NCBI RefSeq assembly: GCF_001482385.1
Contig: NZ_CP013611.1
Span: forward strand, 3,417,501 to 3,481,500
Direction of reading: 5' to 3'
DNA length: 64,000 bases
Source: Pseudoalteromonas rubra
Lineage (GTDB): Bacteria > Pseudomonadota > Gammaproteobacteria > Enterobacterales > Alteromonadaceae
Under the pieces are notes generated by a model. The model was given only the letters and a program-made list of their open reading frames with translations, was not told the DNA's origin and ran no database searches. The position numbers and the translations under genes were made by a program. Shown one piece after another: positions 9,826 to 18,720 of the stretch (positions are counted from its first letter, which is position 1; each line of letters begins with the position of its first letter).

Positions 9826-10404
9826 TCAAGTGCGCTGGTAGAGGCGACAACAAACCTGTCCGGCTTGTTTTTCTTTCAAAATAGTCCAGTTCTCAGGGAA
9901 TATGGGCGTACTCTCGCGTTCAAATTCGACATAAATGAGGGCGTCTTCATTTAGCCACTGGTTGGCTTCCAGCAAAGCACAACAGGATTGCACCATATCG
10001 CGTCTGAACGGTGGGTCAACAAATACCAGGTCAAATGTGTGTGCTGCCGGGGTAGCCAGTTTATTCAGGGTATCGCCCTGCTCGACCCGGGCATTGTCGA
10101 CCTTGAGTGTGTCGGCGTTTTGTTGCAGCTGTTGTGCAACCTGCTTATCAAATTCGAAGAAGGTGGCACTGTGCGCAAACCGTGACAAAGCTTCAAAGCC
10201 CAGACTACCAGAGCCTGCAAAGCAGTCGAGTACTTTGGCGTCTCTGACATCCTGCATCAGCCAGTTAAACACCGTTTCTTTGACTCGGTCGGTGGTTGGT
10301 CTGAGCCCTTCAACGTCTTTAACGGGCAGCTTTCTGCCTCGAAATCGCCCACTGATCAATCGGATATGCCCTGATACCGGCTTTTTTGACTGCTGCTTTC
10401 TCAT
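9826..10404 (-). CDS. rsmD: 16S rRNA (guanine966-N2)-methyltransferase
   Basis: Methylates G966 of 16S rRNA using SAM. The 192-residue protein has the basic N-terminus (SGHIRLISGRFRGRKLPV), the RPTTDRVKETVFNWL motif, the SAM motif VLDCFAGSGSLGFEALSR and the catalytic DPPF (LVFVDPPFRRDM), all characteristic of RsmD. It is divergent from ftsY, the usual rsmD/ftsY-ftsE-ftsX-rpoH layout. The 288-bp intergenic region 10,405-10,692 carries both promoters, and I could not resolve specific operators in it. Confidence 0.97.
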   Translation of the reverse strand: MRKQQSKKPVSGHIRLISGRFRGRKLPVKDVEGLRPTTDRVKETVFNWLMQDVRDAKVLDCFAGSGSLGFEALSRFAHSATFFEFDKQVAQQLQQNADTLKVDNARVEQGDTLNKLATPAAHTFDLVFVDPPFRRDMVQSCCALLEANQWLNEDALIYVEFERESTPIFPENWTILKEKQAGQVCCRLYQRT

Positions 10405-10692
10405 TTTTTACCAACTACGCGCAAAAGATAACGGTCAGTATACCGCATCCGGGGAGGTGTATAGCAAGGTTTATTATGACGCAGTGCTTTTATCAGGCAG
10501 ATATCACTAAGCTGTGATTTTTCATCCTATTGGAACATGTTACACTGTCGCTCCAGTAATGATAGAGCTTGTTATCAGCCATTTGCATGGCCTGTCAGGT
10601 CTTCCTACAGAGAGCGGTCAGTGCATTTGGAGTATCTGCGCAAACAAGTTCTCACTAATTTGATTGCACACTAAAACGGTATTTAGCGAGTT

Positions 10693-12861
10693 ATGGGTAA
10701 AAAGAGCAAAATTCTATCCTGGTTAGGATTTGGAAAATCAGATAAAAAGCAGCAAGAAGCTGAACGAGAAGCCGCTCGCTTGGCCGAAGAGCAGGCTCAG
10801 CGGGAAGAAGCTGAGCGTTTAGCCAAAGAACAGGCCGAGCGTGAAGAAGCGGAGCGTTTAGCCAAAGAGCAGGCAGAGCGTGAAGAAGCGGAGCGTCTAG
10901 CCAAAGAACAGGCCGAGCGTGAAGAAGCGGAGCGTTTAGCCAAAGAGCAGGCAGAGCGTGAAGAAGCTGCGCGTTTAGCCAAAGAGCAGGCTGAGCGTGA
11001 AGAAGCTGCGCGTTTAGCCAAAGAGCAGGCAGAGCGTGAAGAAGCTGCGCGTTTAGCCAAAGAGCAGGCTGAGCGTGAAGAAGCGGAGCGTTTAGCCAAA
11101 GAGCAGGCAGAGCGTGAAGAAGCTGCGCGTTTAGCCAAAGAGCAGGCAGAGCGTGAAGAAGCGGAGCGTTTAGCCAAAGAACAGGCCGAGCGTGAAGAAG
11201 CTGCGCGTTTAGCTAAAGAGCAGGCTGAGCGTGAAGAAGCTGCGCGTTTAGCCAAAGAGCAGGCAGAGCGTGAAGAAGCGGAGCGTTTAGCCAAAGAACA
11301 GGCCGAGCGTGAAGAAGCTGCGCGTTTAGCTAAAGAGCAGGCTGAGCGTGAAGAAGCTACGCGTTTAGCTAAAGAGCAGGCAGAGCGTGAAGAAACAGAG
11401 CGTTTAGCCAAAGAGCAGGCTGAGCGTGAAGAAGCTGCGCGTTTAGCCAAAGAGCAGGCAGAGCGTGAAGAAGCGGAGCGTTTAGCCAAAGAACAGGCCG
11501 AGCGTGAAGAAGCTGCGCGTTTAGCCAAAGAACAGGCTGAGCGTGAAGAAGCTGCGCGTTTAGCTAAAGAGCAGGCAGAGCGTGAAGAAGCTGCGCGTTT
11601 AGCCAAAGAGCAGGCAGAGCGTGAAGAAGCGGAGCGTTTAGCCAAAGAACAGGCAGAGCGTGAAGAAGCTGCGCGTTTAGCTAAAGAGCAGGCAGAGCGT
11701 GAAGAAGCTGCGCGTTTAGCCAAAGAGCAAGCGGAACGTGAAGAAGCCGAGCGTCTTGCCAAAGAGCAAGCGGAACGTGAAGAAGCTGCGCGTTTAGCCA
11801 AAGAGCAAGCGGAACGTGAAGAAGCCGAGCGTCTTGCCAAAGAACAGGCCGAGCGTGAAGAGGCAGAGCGTTTAGCCAAAGAGCAGGCAGAGCGTAAAGA
11901 AGCCGAGCGTCAGGCTCAGGAACAAGAAAAGCCGAAGAAGAAAGGTTTTTTTGCTCGTTTGAAGCAAGGCTTGCTGAAGACTAAGACCAACATAGGTTCC
12001 GGCTTTGCCAGTATTTTCCGTGGTAAAAAGATTGACGATGAGCTATTCGAAGATCTTGAAACACAGCTATTAACGGCTGACATTGGTGTCGAGACAACCA
12101 TGAAGCTGATAGATAATCTGACTGATGCAGCGGACCGCAAACAGCTCAAAGACGGTGAAGCGCTGTATGACCTGATGAAGCAGGAAATGGCAGACATCCT
12201 GAAGGATGCAGAAAAGCCGCTAGAGATCCCGGCCAATAAAAAACCATTTGTGATTTTGATGGTGGGTGTGAATGGGGTTGGTAAGACCACCACAATCGGA
12301 AAAATGGCGAAGCAGTTCCAGGCGCAGGGCAAGTCTGTGATGCTGGCTGCCGGTGATACCTTCCGGGCTGCAGCGGTAGAGCAGCTGCAAGTGTGGGGGG
12401 AGCGTAACGATATTCCTGTGATTGCGCAGCATACTGGTGCAGACAGTGCATCGGTTGTATTCGATGCCTTCCAGGCTGCACAGGCCCGTGATGTTGATGT
12501 GTTAATCGCAGATACGGCTGGTCGATTGCAGAATAAAGATAACCTGATGCAGGAGCTTGAAAAAATTGCGCGGGTTATGAAGAAACTGGATCCGGATGCA
12601 CCACACGAAGTGATGCTGACCATAGATGCGGGCACAGGCCAAAATGCGATTAGCCAGGTGAAACTATTTGATCAAGCTGTGGGTCTGACTGGCATCACCC
12701 TGACTAAGCTGGATGGTACCGCCAAGGGTGGGGTGATCTTTGCGGTTGCAGATCAATTCAAGATGCCTATCCGCTATATTGGTGTAGGTGAAAGTATTGA
12801 CGATCTGAGAACCTTTAAGAGCGATGACTTTATCGAAGCACTTTTCAGTCAGGATAATTAA
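10693..12861 (+). CDS. ftsY: Signal recognition particle receptor FtsY with a 29-unit repeat in the A domain
   Basis: SRP receptor GTPase that docks SRP-ribosome complexes at the inner membrane. The 722-residue protein is far longer than E. coli FtsY (497). After a short basic N-terminus ([20 protein letters not shown]), residues 30-406 are 29 consecutive 13-residue units of the type [13 protein letters not shown]. The NG domain follows: amphipathic [21 protein letters not shown]-loop [13 protein letters not shown] near residue 525, DTFRAAA, DTAGR near 607, and [10 protein letters not shown] near 671. First gene before ftsE-ftsX-rpoH. The repeat stays in frame because the unit is 39 bp. Confidence 0.97.
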   Translation: MGKKSKILSWLGFGKSDKKQQEAEREAARLAEEQAQREEAERLAKEQAEREEAERLAKEQAEREEAERLAKEQAEREEAERLAKEQAEREEAARLAKEQAEREEAARLAKEQAEREEAARLAKEQAEREEAERLAKEQAEREEAARLAKEQAEREEAERLAKEQAEREEAARLAKEQAEREEAARLAKEQAEREEAERLAKEQAEREEAARLAKEQAEREEATRLAKEQAEREETERLAKEQAEREEAARLAKEQAEREEAERLAKEQAEREEAARLAKEQAEREEAARLAKEQAEREEAARLAKEQAEREEAERLAKEQAEREEAARLAKEQAEREEAARLAKEQAEREEAERLAKEQAEREEAARLAKEQAEREEAERLAKEQAEREEAERLAKEQAERKEAERQAQEQEKPKKKGFFARLKQGLLKTKTNIGSGFASIFRGKKIDDELFEDLETQLLTADIGVETTMKLIDNLTDAADRKQLKDGEALYDLMKQEMADILKDAEKPLEIPANKKPFVILMVGVNGVGKTTTIGKMAKQFQAQGKSVMLAAGDTFRAAAVEQLQVWGERNDIPVIAQHTGADSASVVFDAFQAAQARDVDVLIADTAGRLQNKDNLMQELEKIARVMKKLDPDAPHEVMLTIDAGTGQNAISQVKLFDQAVGLTGITLTKLDGTAKGGVIFAVADQFKMPIRYIGVGESIDDLRTFKSDDFIEALFSQDN
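10780..11910 (+). repeat. 29 tandem 39-bp repeats inside ftsY
   Basis: The 1131-bp array is exactly 29 x 39 bp. Units are nearly identical at DNA level (third-position differences such as CAGGCAGAG/CAGGCCGAG/CAGGCTGAG). They vary mainly at codons 11-12 (Ala-Glu, Ala-Ala, once Ala-Thr, once Thr-Glu). The first unit reads [13 protein letters not shown] and the last [13 protein letters not shown]. Such uniformity suggests recent slippage or unequal-crossover expansion. The encoded E/K/R-rich sequence would form a highly charged helix. Confidence 0.98.
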
Positions 12862-12878
12862 GACAGACAGGTGCTGCT

Positions 12879-12901
12879 CTGATCCCGCTTGTCGGGATCA
12901 G
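12879..12901 (+). other. Hairpin in the ftsY-ftsE intergenic region
   Basis: A perfect 9-bp stem CTGATCCCG/CGGGATCAG with a 5-nt loop, 17 bases after the ftsY stop and 37 bases before ftsE. There is no following T-run, so a simple intrinsic terminator is unlikely. It may stabilise or mark a processing point in the ftsY-ftsEX transcript. Confidence 0.6.
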
Positions 12902-12938
12902 GTAAAGCGGAAGCAGTATAACAAAAGCAGGGCAGGCA

Positions 12939-13631
12939 ATGATCAAGTTTGAGCAAGTCAGTAAAACCTATCCCGGTGGACATCGGGCGCTGGAAAAGGT
13001 CAGTTTTGAGCTCACCAAAGGGGAGCTGGCGTTTCTGACTGGTCACAGTGGTGCAGGTAAGAGTACGCTGCTGAAGTTGATCAGCCTGATGGAACGGCCC
13101 TCGGCCGGGCGTGTTGCCATCAATGGTGTCGATCTGAATCAAATTAAAAATAGTCAGGTGCCGTATATTCGTCGCGACATTGGCATTATTTTTCAAAATC
13201 ATCGTCTGCTGGAGCGTTATAACGTTTTCGACAATGTGGCGCTGCCGTTGGTTATTGAGGGGACCCATCATAATCATATGACCAAGCGAGTGCATGCGGC
13301 ACTCGACAAGGTTGGCCTGTTAGACAAAGTAAAGTGCCAGCCGAGCACTTTGTCTGGTGGTGAGCAGCAGCGCGTGGGGATCGCCCGTGCAATTGTGAAT
13401 TCGCCTCCTTTACTGCTGGCAGATGAGCCGACTGGTAACCTGGACCCGGAATTGTCGATGGAAATACTCAAGTTGTTTGAGGACTTTAACCGTCACGGCA
13501 CGTCGGTGCTGATTGCTACACACGATCTTGGCCTGATTGCACGAATGAAATACCGCAGTCTGACACTGGATCATGGCCGTTTGATTCAGGATCCTCTGCT
13601 AGGCACGTCGCTGCCAGGAGACGCGCTATGA
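12939..13631 (+). CDS. ftsE: Cell division ATP-binding protein FtsE
   Basis: ATPase of the FtsEX complex, which links the divisome to activation of septal peptidoglycan hydrolases. The 230-residue ABC domain has Walker A GHSGAGKSTLLKL, the ABC signature LSGGEQQRVGIARAI, Walker B LLLADEPTGNLDP and the switch His in VLIATHDLGL. The stop overlaps the ftsX start (ATGA at 13,628-13,631), indicating translational coupling. The position between ftsY and ftsX is the standard gammaproteobacterial order. Confidence 0.98.
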   Translation: MIKFEQVSKTYPGGHRALEKVSFELTKGELAFLTGHSGAGKSTLLKLISLMERPSAGRVAINGVDLNQIKNSQVPYIRRDIGIIFQNHRLLERYNVFDNVALPLVIEGTHHNHMTKRVHAALDKVGLLDKVKCQPSTLSGGEQQRVGIARAIVNSPPLLLADEPTGNLDPELSMEILKLFEDFNRHGTSVLIATHDLGLIARMKYRSLTLDHGRLIQDPLLGTSLPGDAL

Positions 13632-14614
13632 GTTTATTATTCAAAGGTCGCGGCACGCAAAACGATAAACAAAGCAAATCGGTGATCCTGAAGTGTTACT
13701 TCTTCATTATTACGATATTGCGTCAGGGCGTACACAGCTTAGGTGAAATGTGGCGTACCCCTTTGGCGTCAATGATGACCATTTTGGTGCTGGGTCTGAG
13801 TCTGACTTTGCCAACCACCCTGTATGTGGTGGTTAAGAATGTGCAGAAAGTCAGCAGCGGCTTTCAGGAAGCGGCTGAGATCTCTTTGTTTGTCAAAGAC
13901 AGTGTCAGTGAACAGGCAACACAGACTTTGGTAAAGCGGCTAGCACTTTACCCTGAAATTGACACTGTTAGTTTCATTGGCAAAGACAAAGCGCTGGAAG
14001 AGTTCAAATCCATTTCCGGATTTGGCCAGGCATTGGATTATCTCGAAGAAAACCCGTTGCCCAGCGTCGTCCTGGTGACACCGACGGTTCGTCATCGCAG
14101 TGCACAAGCTGCTAATACTCTGCTAAATAAGCTGGAGCAGGAAAGAGAAATTGAGTTTGGTAAGCTAGATATTGAATGGCTTGAACGCCTCAATGCCCTA
14201 CTTAGCTTGCTTAAAGAAAGCGTGATCACCATCGGCTTACTGCTGCTCAGTGCTGTAGTGCTTATCATTGGTAACACCATTCGCTTGTCTATTATGGATA
14301 AGAAAGAAGAGATCCAGGTACTTAAGCTTGTTGGTGCGACCAACACATTTATTCATACGCCGTTTTTATGGACCGGGATCTGGTATGGGATTATTGGCGG
14401 CTTGATCGCCTTTATTTGTGTCATGTTGATGTTGTGGTGGCTGGAATCAGCCGTTGCCCTGGTGGTCGGCGTGTATCAAAGTAACTTTGTACTACAGGGA
14501 TTATCTGGCTCAGAGTTGCTGTGCCTGCTATTGCTGGCCGTGGCGCTGGGCTTTATTGGGTCTTTTCTATCGGTAAGAAAGTACATTAAAGACATCGAGC
14601 CAGACAAGGTGTAG
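13628..14614 (+). CDS. ftsX: Cell division protein FtsX, permease-like component
   Basis: Integral inner-membrane partner of FtsE. The 328-residue protein has a cytoplasmic N-terminus, a first membrane segment near residues 45-70 (ASMMTILVLGLSLTLPTTLYVVV), a periplasmic domain of about 100 residues, and three further membrane segments after about residue 195. It is translationally coupled to ftsE through an ATGA overlap. No U-rich terminator follows directly, but a long hairpin lies 22 bp downstream. Confidence 0.97.
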   Translation: MSLLFKGRGTQNDKQSKSVILKCYFFIITILRQGVHSLGEMWRTPLASMMTILVLGLSLTLPTTLYVVVKNVQKVSSGFQEAAEISLFVKDSVSEQATQTLVKRLALYPEIDTVSFIGKDKALEEFKSISGFGQALDYLEENPLPSVVLVTPTVRHRSAQAANTLLNKLEQEREIEFGKLDIEWLERLNALLSLLKESVITIGLLLLSAVVLIIGNTIRLSIMDKKEEIQVLKLVGATNTFIHTPFLWTGIWYGIIGGLIAFICVMLMLWWLESAVALVVGVYQSNFVLQGLSGSELLCLLLLAVALGFIGSFLSVRKYIKDIEPDKV

Positions 14615-14636
14615 AACTGTGCTCAGTTGTAATGGC

Positions 14637-14676
14637 TAAGAGAGTGCTAACTGACGAATACTTTAGTACTCTCTTA
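14637..14676 (+). other. Long hairpin after ftsX containing outward CIRCE-type half-sites
   Basis: A 14-bp stem (TAAGAGAGTGCTAA pairing with TTAGTACTCTCTTA, one G-U pair) with a 12-nt loop. No T-run follows. The left arm contains GAGTGCTAA and the right arm TTAGTACTC, the same 9-mers as CIRCE but facing away from each other. Could be an mRNA 3'-end structure for ftsEX, a remnant CIRCE, or both. Confidence 0.6.
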
Positions 14677-14683
14677 GGGCAGA

Positions 14684-14714
14684 TTAGCACTCTAAACCCG
14701 CCAAATTAGCACTG
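14684..14714 (+). promoter_or_regulatory. Direct-repeated CIRCE half-sites
   Basis: TTAGCACTC at 14,684-14,692 and TTAGCACTG at 14,706-14,714 are in the same orientation. Together with TTAGTACTC at 14,663-14,671 they start 21 and 22 bp apart, about two DNA turns. They lie about 170 bp upstream of the complete CIRCE in front of rpoH. Confidence 0.5.
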
Positions 14715-14833
14715 TCAGATATTGCAGCTGGCATTATCTGAACATCCGCTTACCATAGGTATTTTTTTGAAGCCTAAAATATCTATTTAAAATCAACGGT
14801 TTAATTATTAATTAAAGTGTAATAATAAAAAGC

Positions 14834-14863
14834 TTGATCTTTGAGGCTGAAAAGTAGTAGATT
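14834..14863 (+). promoter_or_regulatory. Candidate rpoH promoter
   Basis: TTGATC (14,834-14,839) and TAGATT (14,858-14,863) with an 18-bp spacer. The predicted start point falls at the left arm of the CIRCE element, so a bound repressor would block initiation. The rest of the 313-bp ftsX-rpoH gap shows only the half-sites and hairpin listed separately, and no open reading frame. Confidence 0.45.
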
Positions 14864-14867
14864 GCAT

Positions 14868-14894
14868 TTAGCACTCTAAGGTAAAGAGTGCTAA
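14868..14894 (+). promoter_or_regulatory. Perfect CIRCE element (HrcA operator) in front of rpoH
   Basis: The sequence is TTAGCACTC-N9-GAGTGCTAA with no mismatch to the CIRCE consensus, extended by one more A/T pair on each side. It ends 33 bp before the rpoH ATG. CIRCE is the binding site of the heat-shock repressor HrcA. No hrcA gene is in this window. Confidence 0.9.
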
Positions 14895-14927
14895 AATTGG
14901 CAAAACGAATTATCACTGAGGTGAAAA

Positions 14928-15791
14928 ATGAGTAAAGACATTTATGCGATGGCACTGACCGCTGGGCAACAAAGCGCGAGTATAGAAGGCTACCTACAAT
15001 CGGTAAGTTCTATCCCGATGCTGGACGCTGAGCAGGAAAAAGCGCTGGCAACCCGCCTGCATGAGGATGGGGATTTGCACGCAGCTAAGCAGCTCATTAT
15101 CTCTCATTTGAGATTTGTGGCCCATATTGCCAAAAGCTACTCTGGCTATGGCCTACCACAGGCAGACTTAATCCAGGAAGGCAATATTGGACTGATGAAA
15201 GCCGTAAAACGCTTCGATCCGACAGTTGGTGTGCGCTTGGTGTCGTTTGCTGTACACTGGATCAAAGCCGAAATTCATGAATACGTCTTAAAGAACTGGC
15301 GTATTGTTAAAGTTGCCACCACTAAGGCGCAACGTAAATTATTCTTCAACCTGCGTAAAAACAAGAAACGTCTGGGTTGGTTTAATCAGGAAGAGATCAC
15401 CACAGTTGCAAATGAACTGGGTGTCAGTGAAAAAGAAGTACGTGAAATGGAATCGCGAATGAGCGGCCAGGACATGGGTTTCGACTTAACTTCGGATGAT
15501 GATGATAACAGTCCGAGCAGCAGTTTTTCACCGGTTCAGTATCTGACAGATGCAAGCAGTGACGTTGCAGAGGTCATTGAAGAAGAGCAGTGGCAGGAGC
15601 AATCTCAAAACCGTCTTATCGCAGCAATGAAGACGCTGGATGAACGTTCTCAGGACATTGTGGCCGCACGTTGGCTGTCTGAAGATAAAGCGACGTTACA
15701 AGATTTGGCGGATAAATATCAGGTTTCAGCGGAACGAGTTCGTCAGCTGGAAAAATCTGCAATGAAAAAGTTACAGGCTGCGATGAGCTAA
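14928..15791 (+). CDS. rpoH: RNA polymerase heat-shock sigma factor sigma-32
   Basis: Alternative sigma factor for heat-shock genes. The 287-residue protein matches RpoH (284 in E. coli). It has region 2 [21 protein letters not shown], the characteristic RpoH box region ([17 protein letters not shown]), and region 4 with [28 protein letters not shown] ribosome-binding site precedes the ATG. It follows ftsX as usual, but a perfect CIRCE sits 33 bp upstream. That implies transcriptional control by HrcA in addition to the translational and proteolytic control known for sigma-32. Confidence 0.98.
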   Translation: MSKDIYAMALTAGQQSASIEGYLQSVSSIPMLDAEQEKALATRLHEDGDLHAAKQLIISHLRFVAHIAKSYSGYGLPQADLIQEGNIGLMKAVKRFDPTVGVRLVSFAVHWIKAEIHEYVLKNWRIVKVATTKAQRKLFFNLRKNKKRLGWFNQEEITTVANELGVSEKEVREMESRMSGQDMGFDLTSDDDDNSPSSSFSPVQYLTDASSDVAEVIEEEQWQEQSQNRLIAAMKTLDERSQDIVAARWLSEDKATLQDLADKYQVSAERVRQLEKSAMKKLQAAMS

Positions 15792-15816
15792 TCGCTTAAG
15801 CTCCCTGAATAAAATT

Positions 15817-15847
15817 TAAAATGCCGCTCAAGTTAGCGGCATTTTTT
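15817..15847 (+). terminator. Terminator of rpoH
   Basis: The stem AATGCCGCT/AGCGGCATT with a 6-nt loop is followed by TTTTTAT, 26 bases past the rpoH stop. Confidence 0.9.
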
Positions 15848-15926
15848 ATGGCTGAAACAAAATTGAGCTTACAAGTGTAAGCCTATTTGATTATAATGCG
15901 CCGACTTGATAATAGGAGTCTCTATT

Positions 15927-16664
15927 TTGTTAGCTGTAGTTCGAATTCTGGCAATGGCGCTGTTTATCATCCTCAGTTGTCTGGCTGGCCTGACATTGAG
16001 CCTGATCCGCCCTTTCCATGCTAATAACGTGCATGTGGTTGCGTCCTGGTTTGGCAAGATGTCGCGTGTGATCGGGGTTAAGCTCGAAATCTCAATTGAT
16101 CCTGGTGCGAAAGATCTGGGCCCCGCAATGTATATTGCCAATCACCAGAATAACTATGATTTATTCACCTTACCTGCTGTGGTGCCGCACAACACCGTGA
16201 GTATGGGCAAGAAAAGTCTGAAGTGGGTACCTTTTTTCGGTCAGTTGTACTGGTTATCCGGCAATATTCTGATCGACAGGGCGAATCGCACTAAAGCGGT
16301 GAACACGCTGGATAAGTCCATAGCAAAAATTAAGCAACGAGGGATGTCATTGTGGATGTTCCCAGAAGGAACACGTAGCTACGGCAGAGGCTTACTGCCG
16401 TTTAAGACCGGTGCGTTTCACACTGCCCTGAGTGCTGATGTGCCTGTTGTGCCGGTCTGTATGAATAGTACGGCTGGCCAGATAAAGCTTAACCGTTGGA
16501 ATAACGGTACAGTGTACATTGATGTTCTGGCACCAATCAGCCTGGACAAAGACATACCCGCACGTGAGCATGCCAAACAGATCCATGCTAAAATGGCAGC
16601 ACATATTGCACAGTTAGACGAAAAAGTGAGAGCAGCAAGTGGAAAATTGGCAAGAGATCAGTGA
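15927..16664 (+). CDS. plsC: 1-acyl-sn-glycerol-3-phosphate acyltransferase
   Basis: Inner-membrane enzyme that makes phosphatidic acid from lysophosphatidic acid. Motifs are the catalytic NHQNNYD (HX4D), the acyl-acceptor motif FPEGTRS, and VPVVPVCM. Hydrophobic N-terminal segment at residues 3-25. I start it at the TTG at 15,927 because AGGAG (15,914-15,918) lies 8 bases before it. This gives 245 residues, the same as E. coli PlsC. An upstream in-frame TTG at 15,906 lacks a ribosome-binding site. Its 3' end overlaps rraB by 26 bp, suggesting co-translation. Confidence 0.95.
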   Translation: MLAVVRILAMALFIILSCLAGLTLSLIRPFHANNVHVVASWFGKMSRVIGVKLEISIDPGAKDLGPAMYIANHQNNYDLFTLPAVVPHNTVSMGKKSLKWVPFFGQLYWLSGNILIDRANRTKAVNTLDKSIAKIKQRGMSLWMFPEGTRSYGRGLLPFKTGAFHTALSADVPVVPVCMNSTAGQIKLNRWNNGTVYIDVLAPISLDKDIPAREHAKQIHAKMAAHIAQLDEKVRAASGKLARDQ

Positions 16665-16974
16665 AGACATCGTTGATTCGTTGTTAGAAGATGGGTCAAA
16701 CCCGGATACCTTGTACGAGGTAGAGCACCATTTTGTCAGCGAAGAATTTGAAAAGCTGGAACAGGCAGCACTGGCTGCATTTAAACTTGGGTATGATGTT
16801 GAAGATCCGGCAGAGCTTGAGCTGGAAGATGGCAGTAAAATCTGGGGTTTTGACGTTGTCGTTGAAGCTGAGCTTGATGCCGCAGTGATTATGGAAGATG
16901 TCACTAAGCTGGTTGAAATTGCCACACACTGTGGTGTTGAGTACGATGGTTGGGGTACCTATTTCCAAGAATAA
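16639..16974 (+). CDS. rraB: Regulator of ribonuclease activity B (RNase E inhibitor)
   Basis: Small acidic protein that binds RNase E and modulates degradosome activity in E. coli. The 111-residue sequence shares the diagnostic LLEDGSNPDTLYEVEHHF, AAFKLGYDVEDPAELE and C-terminal VEYDGWGTYF with RraB. It lacks the extra acidic tail of the enterobacterial protein. Start is GTG at 16,639, inside the end of plsC. It ends just before a terminator, so it forms a two-gene unit with plsC. Confidence 0.93.
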   Translation: MENWQEISEDIVDSLLEDGSNPDTLYEVEHHFVSEEFEKLEQAALAAFKLGYDVEDPAELELEDGSKIWGFDVVVEAELDAAVIMEDVTKLVEIATHCGVEYDGWGTYFQE

Positions 16975-16989
16975 TCCCACGTTGTAACA

Positions 16990-17029
16990 TCAGGTCAGGT
17001 GCCAAAGCAGCCCTGATCTGACATTTTTG
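16990..17029 (+). terminator. Terminator of plsC-rraB
   Basis: A 10-bp stem TCAGGTCAGG/CCTGATCTGA (one G-U pair) with a 12-nt loop is followed by CATTTTTG. It starts 16 bases past rraB. Confidence 0.75.
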
Positions 17030-17140
17030 TTCATAATATCTCATCCTTTTCTATTAAACTCACTGCAATGACTAGACAATTAAGTCTAGCCTATGCATAT
17101 TAATGCAATTTACACTGCCGCCAGGCATCATGCGAGCGAT

Positions 17141-18394
17141 ATGCGAGTCACCCTTCCTATTGAAGAGTTAAAACCCGGCATGTTTGTGGACAGCGTTCAT
17201 AAACAAAAGTCAGGTGCTGAAGTTAAGATTAAATCTCGGGGTATGGTTCGGGATGAAGCTATCATTGCTCGTCTGGTTGACAATGGGGTGGTTGAGCTGA
17301 ACATCGACTTTGCCCAAAGTGACATTCCTGTTCCCGAAAAATACCAGCAATCCCAGGAAAAAATGGATGCCACTGAGGCTGAGTCAAAAAAGCAGACGAC
17401 ACCGCAAAAATCAGATAGCACCACCAAATCTCCTCCCGCTAAAGAAAAAGTCATCAGCCTGGAAGAAGAGTTTGCGAATGCAGCCAGGCAATTTGAACAG
17501 CACAATAAACAATTACAAATGCTGTATGGCAATCTGACAGCGGGCATGCAAGTTGATATGACGTTGATCAACGACATCAGTCAGGAAATTGTAGGTTCGG
17601 TACTAAGAAACACCAATGCGATGGCGATTTTAACGCGGATTAAGGACAAAGAAGGCTTTAATTGGCGTCATATGATCAACTGTGCGATTTTAGTGACTGT
17701 GTTTGCAAAGTATCTTGGTCTGGGTAAAAAGGTGATTGAACAAATGGCCATTGGTGCCATGCTGCATGATGTTGGGCATACCAAAATACCTCAGGGCATT
17801 ATCGACAAAAGTGGCCCCCTTAATAAATTAGAAATGAAAACCATGCAACGCCATGTTGCGCAGTCATTGGGACTGACGCGCGGTGCGCCAGGGATTACAC
17901 CTTTGATGCTGGATATGATAGTCAGCCACCATGAGCGTCTCGATGGCAGCGGCTATCCGCGTCGTTTACAGGGCATGCAGATCAGTAAAGCTGCGCGTAT
18001 CATGGCGATTGTGGATGTGTACGAGGGGATGACTGCGGAGCGTCCTCATCGTGATGGCGATGAGCCTTTGGTTGCGCTACGATATTTGCTGGCTAATAAG
18101 GCTCAGTTTGACCCTGTACTGGTACAGCACTTTATCAAATGCATTGGTGTGCACCCTGTGGGCACCATAGTGAAACTCAGTAATGAACGCCTAGCATTAG
18201 TTTTAGAGGGAAATCGTGGCGCGCCGACTGCACCCAAAGTGCGGGTGTTCTACAACACCAAGCATATGCACCATATCACGGCCAAAGACATTGATTTAAA
18301 TGAGCAGGACAAAATCAAAATCGCTTCTACAGTCCGACCATTGGACTACCAGATCAATTTATCCCGTCTGTTAAAAGATCATCTGCTTGCTTAA
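17141..18394 (+). CDS. HD-GYP domain phosphodiesterase with N-terminal DUF3391
   Basis: Probable c-di-GMP phosphodiesterase. The start at 17,141 (MRVTLPIEELKPGMFVDSV) is preferred over the ATG at 17,093. DUF3391 proteins normally begin at this point, and GCGAG lies just upstream. The result is 417 residues. The N-terminal DUF3391 (about 1-120) contains a low-complexity Lys/Ser/Thr linker. The HD-GYP domain has HDVGHTKIP near residue 209 and HHERLDGSGYP ending near 273, with the GYP signature intact, so it is probably active. No operon partner is apparent. The downstream neighbour converges and overlaps by 41 bp. Confidence 0.9.
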   Translation: MRVTLPIEELKPGMFVDSVHKQKSGAEVKIKSRGMVRDEAIIARLVDNGVVELNIDFAQSDIPVPEKYQQSQEKMDATEAESKKQTTPQKSDSTTKSPPAKEKVISLEEEFANAARQFEQHNKQLQMLYGNLTAGMQVDMTLINDISQEIVGSVLRNTNAMAILTRIKDKEGFNWRHMINCAILVTVFAKYLGLGKKVIEQMAIGAMLHDVGHTKIPQGIIDKSGPLNKLEMKTMQRHVAQSLGLTRGAPGITPLMLDMIVSHHERLDGSGYPRRLQGMQISKAARIMAIVDVYEGMTAERPHRDGDEPLVALRYLLANKAQFDPVLVQHFIKCIGVHPVGTIVKLSNERLALVLEGNRGAPTAPKVRVFYNTKHMHHITAKDIDLNEQDKIKIASTVRPLDYQINLSRLLKDHLLA

Positions 18395-18665
18395 GTTTGC
18401 GTTTCTGCCATTGCGCAGATAGTAAAGCACCGGCCAAGCAGCTAGCCATCATCAGGATCCACACTAATGTGCCTTTTTCGGTATGTAATGCCAGGCAGCT
18501 GCACACCAAAGCCAGTAGGGCGCTCAGTATCGCAGCCAGCCAGTAATGGTTGAGTGGGTTGTCGCATTGTCCGGCCCGCTTGCAAGCGCAGTAGTTAGCT
18601 TTGCACAGGCTGAATACGCTGAGTCCACAGAATGTCAGTGCACCGATCATCAATACTGCCAGCAT
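18354..18665 (-). CDS. Small Cys-rich membrane protein of unknown function
   Basis: I do not recognise the family. The 103 residues have three predicted membrane segments (about 2-20, 42-60 and 66-82). A Cys-rich loop after the first segment contains the motif CKANYCACKRAGQC, with at least eight Cys overall. The spacing (C-x4-C-x-C-x5-C) could bind a metal or Fe-S centre, but that is inference. A GGGAG ribosome-binding site precedes the ATG. Upstream lie a good promoter and a Fur-like palindrome. It converges with the HD-GYP gene and overlaps its last 41 bp. Confidence 0.7.
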   Translation of the reverse strand: MLAVLMIGALTFCGLSVFSLCKANYCACKRAGQCDNPLNHYWLAAILSALLALVCSCLALHTEKGTLVWILMMASCLAGALLSAQWQKRKLKQADDLLTDGIN

Positions 18666-18720
18666 AGACCTAATCTCCCTACAAGTGCCTCAAAATCGCA
18701 AGGCGGTGAATGTGGCTAAG

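Noticed and set aside
10797..11879. 360-codon open frame on the minus strand opposite ftsY
   Set aside because: It is a by-product of the 39-bp repeat, whose antisense frame has no stop. The product is a monotonous Ser/Arg/Ala repeat with no start signal.
10780..11910. Regular repeat spacing resembling a CRISPR array
   Set aside because: Units are contiguous, lack spacers, encode in-frame protein, and no cas genes are present.
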